Translations under genes and position numbers: made by a program
The notes under the pieces: generated by a model
Databases searched by the model: none
Seen by the model: only the letters and a program-made list of their open reading frames with translations
What the model was told of the DNA's origin: nothing
Assembly (NCBI GenBank): GCA_041752115.1
Contig: JBGSHS010000043.1
Span: forward strand, 20,142 to 84,141
DNA from: JAJRVM01 sp041752115
GTDB taxonomy: Bacteria > Planctomycetota > Planctomycetia > Pirellulales > Pirellulaceae
DNA: 64,000 nucleotides
Direction: 5' to 3'
Shown: piece after piece, positions 16,847 through 25,220 of the stretch
Layout: every line of letters starts with the position of its first letter
Position numbering within the stretch: position 1 is the first letter of the stretch

Positions 16847-18404
16847 GTGGATACGAGGGTCCTTATGGATGGCGGCCTCAATAGGGCTCACAAACGAGAC
16901 CTTTCTGGTGCGATTGGTGGCAGTCATTTTCATTTGAATTCGGAGCAAGTGGCAGGGTCTGAGCGCCCGGATGAGGTATCGTCTGCGGCGACGGACAGAC
17001 CGAGTCACATTGTGGGAGTGGCGGCATCGGCCGGCGGGCTCGAGGCGCTGGAGCAATTCTTTGACCACATGCCTCACGACCGCGGACTCGCCTTTGTCGT
17101 GGTCCAGCATCTGTCGCCAGATTTCAAGAGCCTGATGGACGAGTTGCTGGCTCGGCATACGAAGCTGGCGATTCATCGCACGCTGGATGGGATGTGCGTA
17201 GAGGAGAACTCCCTCTATTTGATACCGCCCAAGAAGGAGCTGGTGATTCGCGGCGGGCACCTGCATCTCATGGACCGGAGCGAGGGACTCTCACCCTATT
17301 TGCCGGCGGATCTCTTCTTTCACTCGCTAGCTGAAGACGTGGGAAATCGTGCTATTGCGGTGGTACTGTCGGGCACCGGTAGCGATGGGTCTCGCGGTAT
17401 TCAGGCGATCCATGAAGCGGGCGGGTTGGTCTTGGCGCAACAGGAGGACACGGCGAAGTTCTTCGGATATTCTCGAGATGGTGGACGGGGACCTGCGTGT
17501 GGCACTGGGGGGAGCGATCTCCCGCGTCTGCAAGCAGCGCGCACCGGTTATCTACAAGGGAGTACGGATTGTCACCGAGGCAGGGGAGCAGCACGTGGCG
17601 CTGGAAGTCACTCCGCTTCCATCACGCGGCGAAAACCTGAAGTATCTGCTGATCTCCTTCCAGGAAATGGTGGCGCCGGTAGTCAAGGAGGACCCGAGCG
17701 AGGACGATTTTCATCTGGACGATGCATCCCGTCAGCGCATCCACGCGATGGAAAACGAACTGCGCTATACGCGCGAAAACCTGCAGGCGACGATCGAGGA
17801 GTTGGAGACGAGTAATGAGGAGCTGCAGGCCACCAACGAGGAGCTGGTTTCGTCCAACGAGGAACTGCAAAGCACCAATGAAGAGCTGCATTCGGTCAAC
17901 GAGGAGTTGTACACGGTCAACGCGGAGTATCAGCGGAAGATCGACGAACTCACCGAATTAACCAACGACATGGATAATCTGTTGGCGAGCACCGATGTGG
18001 GAACGGTGTTTCTGGACAGGCAGTTGTGTATTCGCAAGTTCACACCGGCGATCGAGAAGTCGTTTCAACTGCTTCCCCAGGATTTGGGACGTCCCCTCAG
18101 CCATCTGGCACACAACGTGGTGTTTGATGGCCTGCTGCCCAAGGTTGCCGAAGTCATGCAGACTGGCCAGACGTTTGAGCAGGAGGTGTTCAGTCGAGAC
18201 GGCATTCCACTGCTCATGCGCATCCGCCCTTACCGTTCGGAAACGACTGACGTCATGGGAGTTGTGCTGACGTTTGTCGATATTACGACGCTCAGGCAGG
18301 CCGAAAACTCGCTTTGGCGGATCGAGTGGCTGTTGACCAAACCAGCGGTCACGGGATCGCAGCGCAGACGGGACAAAGTGCGTAACGACGACCGTGCCAT
18401 CTGA
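16847..18404 (+). pseudogene. CheB/CheR-PAS fusion gene, deleted and frameshifted
   Basis: The first part (from 16847) is a CheB methylesterase domain with its catalytic set: Ser61 in AASAGGLEAL, His88 in VVVQHL and Asp180 in LSGTGSDG. It runs normally to AQQEDTAKF. At about 17458 the reading frame changes and the sequence continues in another frame as ILEMVDGDLRVALGGAI..., the segment that normally follows the CheR methyltransferase in CheB-CheR fusions. A long coiled-coil (NEELQATNEEL..., 17750-17935) and a PAS domain ending FVDITTLRQAE follow, then nonsense to the stop at 18404. So the CheB tail and the whole CheR domain are missing, and any kinase end is lost. The gene is very unlikely to work. 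Confidence 0.88.
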
Positions 18405-19540
18405 AGAATGGCCGCAGGCACAATCTCTCGCGAACAATCGCAGAGAAATGGCGTATTTACGACACGTGCGAGGCTGGAGGCGTGAGGCCTGCGGAACAGG
18501 GGGGACGGGAACCACCTTCGTCGAAAACGACGACACGCGTCTTTCAATTCTATCGGCGGAGAAGTGGCACAACAAAATCGCACATGCGAAAATTGGTCCG
18601 GCGGCCGTGTTGCTTTCCGTCGAAGCGGTACGACGCAGTCGTGCTCCTGCGAGGGGATGAATTCAACGCACATCATCGAGTCCTTGAGGATATTGGGATA
18701 TTGCTGGAATAGCTGAATGGGTGGCAAATGACCGGCAAACAGAGAAGTGAGATGTGAGATAATCACATTCCGCCTTGCAGGTTGTTCGGGCTAGCACGAT
18801 CCTGGTGAGTGGGATGCTGGTGTGGCACAGCGTGCCCGGGTTTGTTCGTGAGCCGTGTGATTCGCTGCACCCTGCCCGTTGTCGCCCACTGGTAGGCGAA
18901 GGGCCGAGTGGTCAGCATCAGGCTGTCTGACAACAAGGCCACGTGTGCATTACAATATGCCTGAGGAACTCCGAATTGTTGCGACAGGTAGACCGCGCGA
19001 CAGAAGCCATCGCTGCGTGCATGCTTGAACCACTCCGGAAGGCGTTGGACTGCTTCGATTTTGTTCTGGAATTCTGCCAGAGTGGAGTTTCAATCTCCGC
19101 CCGAGTGACCGCGATCGGCAGCAATACCATTGCGCGAGAACGAGACAGGTGGTGGCTCATCTCTTATCACAAGGCAATCAGCGGGAATCGCCTCATGACT
19201 CGCTGAGGCTGACCAACTGGCAGTGTCGGTCGCCGAGACGACCCTGCCGCCAAGAGTCCACTTGGGTCTTTTCGATTCCCAGGGGACCGAACCACCTCTT
19301 GCAGTCTCCAAAACGCTTGAGAATTGATCACGAGGTACTTCCCTTTCTCTGTTCTGCAGTGCCTTGTTCGATGTACGGCGGTTTTCTCTCGAGTCCTTAT
19401 TGCGACAGTTGGCGGAACGAGCGACATCAAGATTCGTAGCATCACCCGATGCCAGGCCACCAGCGCTCTTGTAGAGAGCTGCGTCCGCATGGCACAATGA
19501 AATGGGCAGCTTGGGGAAAACTTGGCTCGTGGATGAGATC
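18405..19540. other. Long region without an intact gene
   Basis: This 1.1-kb stretch follows the broken CheB/CheR gene. It contains a GGAGGCGTGAGGC repeat at 18474-18486 and one minus-strand open segment (18763-19089, listed separately) with protein-like sequence, but no intact gene that I can support. It is probably decayed sequence. Confidence 0.5.
18763..19089 (-). pseudogene. Possible gene remnant, unknown family
   Basis: On the minus strand a frame is open for 109 codons between stops at 19090-19092 and 18763-18765. It reads TLAEFQNKIEAVQRLPEWF, then FCRAVYLSQQFGVPQAYCNA and HVALLSDSLMLTTRPFAY, which looks like real protein sequence with helix patterns rather than random translation. 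There is no start codon at the front end and I recognise no family. It may be the C-terminal piece of a lost gene. The call is weak and rests on composition only. Confidence 0.25.
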
Positions 19541-20131
19541 ATGACTCAGGACAGCGACATTCAGAAATCACTGGCATCACCAGGAGCCGGTTTGCCCGTC
19601 GTCCAGGCGTTTTTCCTCCGCCACCTGCTCTTCCCTGCTTTCTGTCTGACCACCCCGTGGGATAAGGCTCTGGCCGCGTTCCAGGCCGAGGGCCAGAAGG
19701 TGCTTGCATTGGCGGAGCCGTTGTCCGACGAATGCCTGCAGCGGCGCGTCCTGGTGAAGGCTCCGCTCGGTATTGAGGACAGCTCTCGCTACTGGTCGGC
19801 CGCCATGGTCCTGGAACATCTGATTGAGGTCGGAGCAAGAGTTGCCGTCGGAGTCGTTGAACTGACCAACGGGTCGAAGGTGACGGTCAAGGCAGACATC
19901 GCGGACGTGAAGCCGAAGGGAGGCAAAGGGAGCCAGGTCGTCGAGGATTTCCGGCAGTTTCTTGATGACTACGTCCGCATGGTCACCGAGGACGCTGGCG
20001 ACCGTGGAAGCGGGGCGCGACATCCGCATCCCTGGTTCGGTCATCTCAATGCACATCAATGGGTCTGTCTGGGTGCTGTCCACCAGTCCATCCACCGCAA
20101 GCAGATGGAACGGATTATTGCCGGACTGTAA
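19541..20131 (+). CDS. DinB family protein
   Basis: I choose the ATG at 19541 (196 residues) over one at 19502 because the family begins close to the first helix. The protein shows the DinB/YfiT four-helix-bundle pattern with potential metal-binding histidines: HLI near the middle (WSAAMVLEHLIEVG), then HPHPWFGHLNAHQWVCLGAVHQSIHRKQM at the C-terminus, in which the 'W-x(n)-H-x-x-x-H-x-x-Q' end is typical of the superfamily. Members act as thiol transferases or hydrolases, or have unknown roles; substrate cannot be inferred. No ribosome site is obvious. A hairpin 54 bases downstream may end the transcript. Confidence 0.75.
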   Translation: MTQDSDIQKSLASPGAGLPVVQAFFLRHLLFPAFCLTTPWDKALAAFQAEGQKVLALAEPLSDECLQRRVLVKAPLGIEDSSRYWSAAMVLEHLIEVGARVAVGVVELTNGSKVTVKADIADVKPKGGKGSQVVEDFRQFLDDYVRMVTEDAGDRGSGARHPHPWFGHLNAHQWVCLGAVHQSIHRKQMERIIAGL

Positions 20132-20184
20132 AGGAGCGGGGCGCGTGACGGCTCAGATATTCCTGGTCTTCGCTCTTGTCACAG

Positions 20185-20203
20185 CCGCTCGCTCAGCGAG
20201 CGG
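20185..20203. terminator. Perfect hairpin after the DinB gene
   Basis: CCGCTCGCTCAGCGAGCGG is an almost fully self-complementary 19-mer (CCGCTCGC pairs with GCGAGCGG around a three-base loop). It lies 54 bases past the DinB stop. It may be a terminator or another extragenic palindrome; no T-run follows. Confidence 0.4.
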
Positions 20204-20328
20204 TGATCAAGCGTCGTGGAAATGGGCTGAGAGGAGGGAGGATCAACGTTGAACCGAATCAGGTCCGCTGCCCGCCCATTTGGCTGACCATCGTTCCCTG
20301 GTGGGCGTGACTCAACTACAATCGTGAC

Positions 20329-20829
20329 ATGGACGTAGATCACATTCTGGCCACGATGAACGACTGCCAGGTCGAGTATCTCTTGATCGGTGGCATGAAT
20401 TTCTTGCTCCGCCATGAGCCGGTTCTGACATTTGATGTGGACTTGTGGATTGACGATCACGCAGCGAATCGCCGCCGCTGCGAGCGAGCTCTGACGGTGC
20501 TGGAAGCGGAATGGGGTGAATTTGATTCCGATTGGGGAATGGTCGCTCAGCGGGAGCCCGGATGGCTCGACCGGCAGCCGGTCTATTGTCTGAGTAGCCC
20601 GAGCGGCGCGATCGATATCTTCCGATCGGTGAGGGGTCTGTGGGATTGGGCGACGAGCCGCGCGCAGGCATCACTCGATAGGACGGCAAGCGGCACGGCC
20701 TATTGGGGCCTGAGTGACGGCGATATGCTGCAATGCCAACTGGCCTTGGAGGCACCATACCGCAAGCTTCAAAGGATCGCGACGCTGGAGCGAGTATTGC
20801 GGGAGCAGAATCGTGGTCACGATGCATGA
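20329..20829 (+). CDS. Nucleotidyltransferase-fold protein (DUF6036/AbiEii-like)
   Basis: The 166-residue protein carries the core of minimal or AbiEii-type nucleotidyltransferases: the GG motif (LLIGGMNFLL, Gly21-Gly22) followed by strand TFDVDLWI, with Asp36 and Asp38 as likely metal ligands. Later it has GAIDIFRSV, a third acidic strand. Such proteins transfer nucleotides to RNA or protein targets and many belong to toxin-antitoxin or phage-defence modules. The following 69-codon gene overlaps its stop by eight bases, which suggests a coupled pair. The initiating ATG is preceded by ATCGTGAC, a weak ribosome site. It lies downstream of the DinB gene in the same direction but 200 bases away. 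Confidence 0.7.
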   Translation: MDVDHILATMNDCQVEYLLIGGMNFLLRHEPVLTFDVDLWIDDHAANRRRCERALTVLEAEWGEFDSDWGMVAQREPGWLDRQPVYCLSSPSGAIDIFRSVRGLWDWATSRAQASLDRTASGTAYWGLSDGDMLQCQLALEAPYRKLQRIATLERVLREQNRGHDA

Positions 20830-21031
20830 CTGGGTGGAAAGCGAATCGGCCAAGCGGCTTCGCAACTGGGACTGCGCGGCGCGATGGCAAGTGCTGCAGC
20901 AGACGATTACCTGGGCCGAACAGCAGGCAACCGTACGTCGCAATACACCGGCCGCCTGCGTCCGCGAACAGCACCGCAAGCTGGCTCAGTGGAAAGAGTG
21001 GGAAAAAGATCTCCTGCCAACGGGAAGCTAA
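20822..21031 (+). CDS. Small helical protein coupled to the nucleotidyltransferase
   Basis: This 69-residue frame starts at an ATG lying inside the last codons of the nucleotidyltransferase gene (overlap 20822-20829). The product is charged and helical, rich in Trp, Gln and Arg (LRNWDCAARWQVLQQTITWAE...), without signal peptide. I do not recognise a family. The overlap and small size resemble two-gene toxin-antitoxin arrangements in which a small helical partner accompanies a nucleotidyltransferase. It could also be a short accessory subunit. The frame has protein-like composition, with one Cys-containing turn (PAACVREQHRKL). Confidence 0.55.
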   Translation: MHDWVESESAKRLRNWDCAARWQVLQQTITWAEQQATVRRNTPAACVREQHRKLAQWKEWEKDLLPTGS

Positions 21032-21210
21032 CGGCAGGATCGTTACGTTGGTCACCGTGGGGATTTTCGATTGCACAGAATGACGTGGTGGTGAGTCGCT
21101 GATGGGGGACTTCCGCAGCCGATAGTGTCGTCCGCTGCGGTCACAACCGGGGCTGGTAAGGAGACTGGGCGCTGCGTCTCGAGCGGGGCGGTGCGCCTGA
21201 CTGCAGACCA

Positions 21211-22647
21211 ATGAACAACAACCGCACGCTTTGCTTACTATTCGTGATCGTGTGTGCTGGCAGCACCTGGCTCAGGTCTGACGCAATAGCAGATCAAGAG
21301 CTTCCACAGCTGCGTGTGTCGCCGAACGGGCATTTCCTGGTCACTTCCGCTGGGACGCCGTTCTTCTGGCTGGGAGACACGGCGTGGCAGCTGTTTCATC
21401 GGCTCAGCCGGGAAGAAGCCGATGAATACCTGCGTAATCGTGCCGCCAAAGGCTTCACCGTGATCCAGGCTGTCGCGCTGGCCGAACTCGACGGGCTCAC
21501 GACGCCCAATGCTCATGGACGCCGACCGCTGATCGACAACGATCCTGCGCGCCCCGATGTCCAGGAGGGGCCGGACAACGATTACTGGGACCACGTAGAC
21601 TACATCGTGCAGCGAGCGAATTCATTGGGCATGTATATCGGATTCCTGCCCACCTGGGGCGACAAGTGGCAGGCGGCTCGTCGCGGCAGCTCCCCACCTG
21701 TCTTTCAGGTGGACAATGCCCGAGTTTACGGGCGGTGGCTGGGGGAGCGATATCGGACAGCGGCGGTCGTGTGGATTCTCGGTGGCGACCGGAACGTCAA
21801 TTCAGCTGCGGAGAGAGAGATTATCGATGCCATGGCTCAAGGGCTTCGTGAAGGAGACGGCGGGGCGCACCTGATCACGTTTCATCCACGCGGGCCGGGG
21901 CAGTCTTCGGCACAACTCCAGGACGCTTCCTGGCTTGACCTGAACATGAGCCAGTCATCACATGGGGCACGCGATCACGACAACGGTCTCTTTGCCGCCC
22001 ACGACTACGCTCTCATGCCGCCCCGGCCGACCGTCGATGGCGAACCTCGTTACGAGCAGATTGCGGTAGGGTTTTACAATCGGGGAGCGACACGCGCGCT
22101 GCGTTTCGATGACTACGATGTGCGTCAAGCCGCCTATTGGTCGCTGCTGGCCGGTGCGTGTGGCCACACCTATGGCCACAATTCGGTCTGGCAGATGTGG
22201 GCACCCGGACGCGATCCCGTGCTGGACGCCGACACCTCGTGGCGTGAGGCGCTCGATCATCCGGGCGCGTTTCAGATGGGCTGCGTCCGCCGTTTGTTCG
22301 AGTCGCGACCCTGGCAAGAACTGGTGCCCGACGAATCATTCATCGTCGACGCGGCGCGTCATGGAGGCGCGAAAGTCCGCGGCGCCCATGCGGCAGACGG
22401 CTCCTTCGCGCTGGTCTATTCCCCGCGCGGCGAATCGTTCACCGTACGACTGGACGTCATCAAGACCGAGGCTGACGTCAAGTGCTGGTGGTACGATCCG
22501 CGTTACGGCACCGCGTCCTACATTCATACGGGGGTGGCCGTTGCGCTGCAGACCTTCACCCCTCCCGACTCCGGTCGTGGACGCGACTGGGTGCTGGTGC
22601 TCGACGATGCCGCCAGAGAGTTTCCCACGCCAGGAACCAAACAATAG
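21211..22647 (+). CDS. GH140-type (DUF4038) apiosidase-like glycoside hydrolase
   Basis: The 478-residue product has a signal peptide (about residues 1-28) and then the strong family opening LRVSPNGHFLVTSAGTPFFWLGDTAWQLFHRLSREEADEYL. The TIM barrel continues with GFTVIQAVAL, DYIVQRANSLGMYIGFLPTWGDKW and VVWILGGDRN near residue 190, where the Asp is the likely catalytic acid position in GH140 enzymes. The C-terminal part holds a small beta domain (SFALVYSPRGESFTVRLDVI..WWYDPRYG). Family members cleave apiosyl linkages in pectin or related side chains. It is followed by the FGE-TIM fusion gene in the same direction (137-base gap) and could share a transcript with it. Confidence 0.85.
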   Translation: MNNNRTLCLLFVIVCAGSTWLRSDAIADQELPQLRVSPNGHFLVTSAGTPFFWLGDTAWQLFHRLSREEADEYLRNRAAKGFTVIQAVALAELDGLTTPNAHGRRPLIDNDPARPDVQEGPDNDYWDHVDYIVQRANSLGMYIGFLPTWGDKWQAARRGSSPPVFQVDNARVYGRWLGERYRTAAVVWILGGDRNVNSAAEREIIDAMAQGLREGDGGAHLITFHPRGPGQSSAQLQDASWLDLNMSQSSHGARDHDNGLFAAHDYALMPPRPTVDGEPRYEQIAVGFYNRGATRALRFDDYDVRQAAYWSLLAGACGHTYGHNSVWQMWAPGRDPVLDADTSWREALDHPGAFQMGCVRRLFESRPWQELVPDESFIVDAARHGGAKVRGAHAADGSFALVYSPRGESFTVRLDVIKTEADVKCWWYDPRYGTASYIHTGVAVALQTFTPPDSGRGRDWVLVLDDAAREFPTPGTKQ

Positions 22648-22784
22648 ATGCCGGGATCTACAGCGACCGGACTTTGGGGGAGAATCGCAGCGCGGCGAGC
22701 GGACCCGCGGTTTGATTGCGGCGCAAACGTGCCCAGGTTATGATCCTGTCGAGCGATAGGTCATCGAAGACAGGAGAACGGGCA

Positions 22785-25040
22785 ATGCCGAGACTTGCCA
22801 TCGCCGTGGTTCTGACACTCCTAGGTCCCAACGCGCTGAGTGCCGCGGACGTATTCCACATGCCGCCGAGACAGCGCAGTCTGGAACTGGTCGACGTGGG
22901 CGATCCTGGAAACCCGCCCGACGACACAGGCTTTGGTGGTGTTGCGTACCCGTACCGGATCGGCAAGTTCGAAGTGACAACTGCTCAGTACGTCGAGTTC
23001 CTGAACGCCAAGGGCCAGGCGGATCGTGATGGCGGGCTGTGGAACAATGACATGGATTCCATGCGCTCGGGGGCAGGTGTGCGGTGCGAGATCCATCGCA
23101 CCGGTGAACTAGGGCACTACCTGCATTCGGTGCCGGCCGAGTTGGCAAACCGCCCGGTTACGCATGTCAGCTTCCTGGACGCTTGCCGTTTCTGCAACTG
23201 GCTGCACAACGGCCAAGGGGACGGCGATATGGAGGACGGTGCGTATGCGCTGGCTGGCTATTCGGGTACGGATGGACGCCGCATTCGGCGTCAGCCGGGG
23301 GCTCGCTATTTCGTCCCCAACGAGAACGAATGGTACAAGGCTGCCTACTATGATCCTCATAAGCCGGGCGGCGCCGGCTATTGGGATTTTCCGACGCGGA
23401 GTGACGAGCAGCCGAATTGGGCGGTCGATTCGCCACAGGGAGCGAACTACTTTCGCGAGACTTATTTCGACCCGCAGCGGTATTTCGTGGAGGTGGGCAC
23501 GTTTCGCCAGGCAACCAGCGCCTACCGAACGTTCGATCAAGCCGGAAACGTGCTGGAGTGGACCGAAGGGCTGGAGCCTCCGTTCCTGCGCTGTGCCTGG
23601 GGTGGTGCCTTCGATATGTCGGACGGAGGTCGCAACGAGCGCGCCCCCAATCGCCAGTACACTTCCACTTCGGACGTGCTCAGCATCGGCTTCCGGGTCG
23701 CCGCAGCGGTGGAGGGGATTGCTGCCACCGCCGAACTACAGGCGACCACGAATACTCCGACCACGCCGCCCGCCGGCGACTTTCCGCGCCGCCCCTGGCG
23801 CGATCCCGAAACCGGCAAGCTGTTCTTTCCGCTCGCATGGTTCAGCTATCAAAGCGATGAAGAGGATCTGGACGATCTGGCACGCGAGGGGGCCAATCTG
23901 GTGCTGTTCGTTAACACGCCCAGCGATTTAGACACGGACGAGCAACTCCGCGAGAACATCGAGCGCATGCGGAAATATCTCGATCATGCGCGGCAGTGCG
24001 ACATCAAGGTGATCGTTCAACTTGGTGGCTGGTACGGCGCGCATATGCGCGATGATGCGGCGGAGATTGAACGTCAACGGCAGTGGATACGGGCGATTTG
24101 CGAGCATCCCGCGTTATTTGGCTATCAACTGTATGACGAGCCGGAATACACAGCGGGAGGCGGGTTGGGCGTTGAGAGCCAGCGGCGTCTGGATGCGTTC
24201 GTCGCTGCGTTGCGCAAAAACCGCGACAGCATCCGACAATGGGATGCCAACCCCCATCACATGATCTCCGTCGTGTTCAACCTGGTACCACTTTCGAGTT
24301 GGACCGATTACTTGCCGGTTGTCGACTCGTTCCAGGTAGATCGCTATCCGTTGGACAAGGAGCAGGCCTATTTCGGGCACCGCGGCGACTGGGGACCGCT
24401 GATGATGGCCTGGTCGATGGCACACGGCGCGGCGGCTCTGAACCAATATCCACATCTCCGCAATCCGGCTCCCTGCATGCAGGGCGTCGGCTGGCTGCAC
24501 ACCGAGAGCGGAGAACTGGGCGTCTGGCGTGATCCGCTGTATGAGGAAACCCGATACATGGCCTACTCGTCCATGACCGTCGGCTCTTGGGGGGTCTTCC
24601 ACTGGATCCGCAAGTTTGGTCGCCCCGATTCGCCGGCGATATTAGACAATGTGGCACGGCTGCATGCGGAACTACGATCGCTCTTTCCCGCGTTCGAGCA
24701 GAGCTATGAGCGGCCGCCGTTCACGGTGCGCCACAACCACGAAGGCATCTCGCGCGGCTTTCTGACCGACTGCATCGCCGATATCACGACATTGGCACTC
24801 GAAGACCAGGACAACTACTACCTGATCGTAAGTGACAACAGTGCGTCCTTCACGGATGTGGAAATCCGCCTCACGTTACCGCACCTGCAGGGGGCCGCGG
24901 CACGCGAGGCCACGGTGCTCAACGAAGCCTGGAGTCGTACGATCGCCTTCTCCGAGGAGACGGACGAATGGGTGCTCGACAGGCACTCCATGTGTTTTGG
25001 AGACATCAATATCTGGGTGATTCCGAAAGCACAGCCGTGA
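22785..25040 (+). CDS. Secreted fusion: FGE-like domain + TIM-barrel glycosidase-like domain
   Basis: I start at the ATG at 22785, which has AGGAGA ahead of it and begins a signal peptide (LAIAVVLTLLGPNALSAADV). The product has 751 residues. The first part (about 25-330) is a formylglycine-generating-enzyme-like (SUMF1) domain: YRIGKFEVTTAQYVEFLNA, VSFLDACRFCNWL, DQAGNVLEWTEG and GFRVAAAV. The usual active-site cysteine pair before the final GFR is not present, so oxidation of a sulfatase cysteine is unlikely. The second part (about 340-750) is a TIM barrel with ALFGYQLYDEPEY, again the Asp-Glu-Pro acid motif, and a beta-rich end. The combination is unusual to me. Glycan binding or hydrolysis outside the cell is the likely role. 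Confidence 0.8.
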   Translation: MPRLAIAVVLTLLGPNALSAADVFHMPPRQRSLELVDVGDPGNPPDDTGFGGVAYPYRIGKFEVTTAQYVEFLNAKGQADRDGGLWNNDMDSMRSGAGVRCEIHRTGELGHYLHSVPAELANRPVTHVSFLDACRFCNWLHNGQGDGDMEDGAYALAGYSGTDGRRIRRQPGARYFVPNENEWYKAAYYDPHKPGGAGYWDFPTRSDEQPNWAVDSPQGANYFRETYFDPQRYFVEVGTFRQATSAYRTFDQAGNVLEWTEGLEPPFLRCAWGGAFDMSDGGRNERAPNRQYTSTSDVLSIGFRVAAAVEGIAATAELQATTNTPTTPPAGDFPRRPWRDPETGKLFFPLAWFSYQSDEEDLDDLAREGANLVLFVNTPSDLDTDEQLRENIERMRKYLDHARQCDIKVIVQLGGWYGAHMRDDAAEIERQRQWIRAICEHPALFGYQLYDEPEYTAGGGLGVESQRRLDAFVAALRKNRDSIRQWDANPHHMISVVFNLVPLSSWTDYLPVVDSFQVDRYPLDKEQAYFGHRGDWGPLMMAWSMAHGAAALNQYPHLRNPAPCMQGVGWLHTESGELGVWRDPLYEETRYMAYSSMTVGSWGVFHWIRKFGRPDSPAILDNVARLHAELRSLFPAFEQSYERPPFTVRHNHEGISRGFLTDCIADITTLALEDQDNYYLIVSDNSASFTDVEIRLTLPHLQGAAAREATVLNEAWSRTIAFSEETDEWVLDRHSMCFGDINIWVIPKAQP

Positions 25041-25097
25041 GGCGGTGTGCCGGTGTGCGCATCCGGCCAATGGCGTTGTATTACCGACGAGGTCTTC

Positions 25098-25220
25098 ATG
25101 AACGGTCGTTTTACTGCTGTTCTCCTACTTCTGCTGAGTTCGACGCGATGCACTGCGGAGTTTGTGAGTGAGACCCTTGTTATCGTGTGGCCGGGCAGGA
25201 ACACAAGTAGCTACTGCTAA
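25098..25220 (+). pseudogene. Orphan signal peptide, probable gene remnant
   Basis: An ATG at 25098, with GAGG nearby, starts a 40-codon frame: NGRFTAVLLLLLSSTRCTAEF, a good Sec signal peptide with a cleavage-like end, then about 20 ordinary residues and a stop at 25218-25220. The stop overlaps the end of the opposite-strand beta-helix gene. It looks like the front of a secreted-protein gene whose body has been deleted. A genuine short secreted peptide cannot be excluded. Confidence 0.35.
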
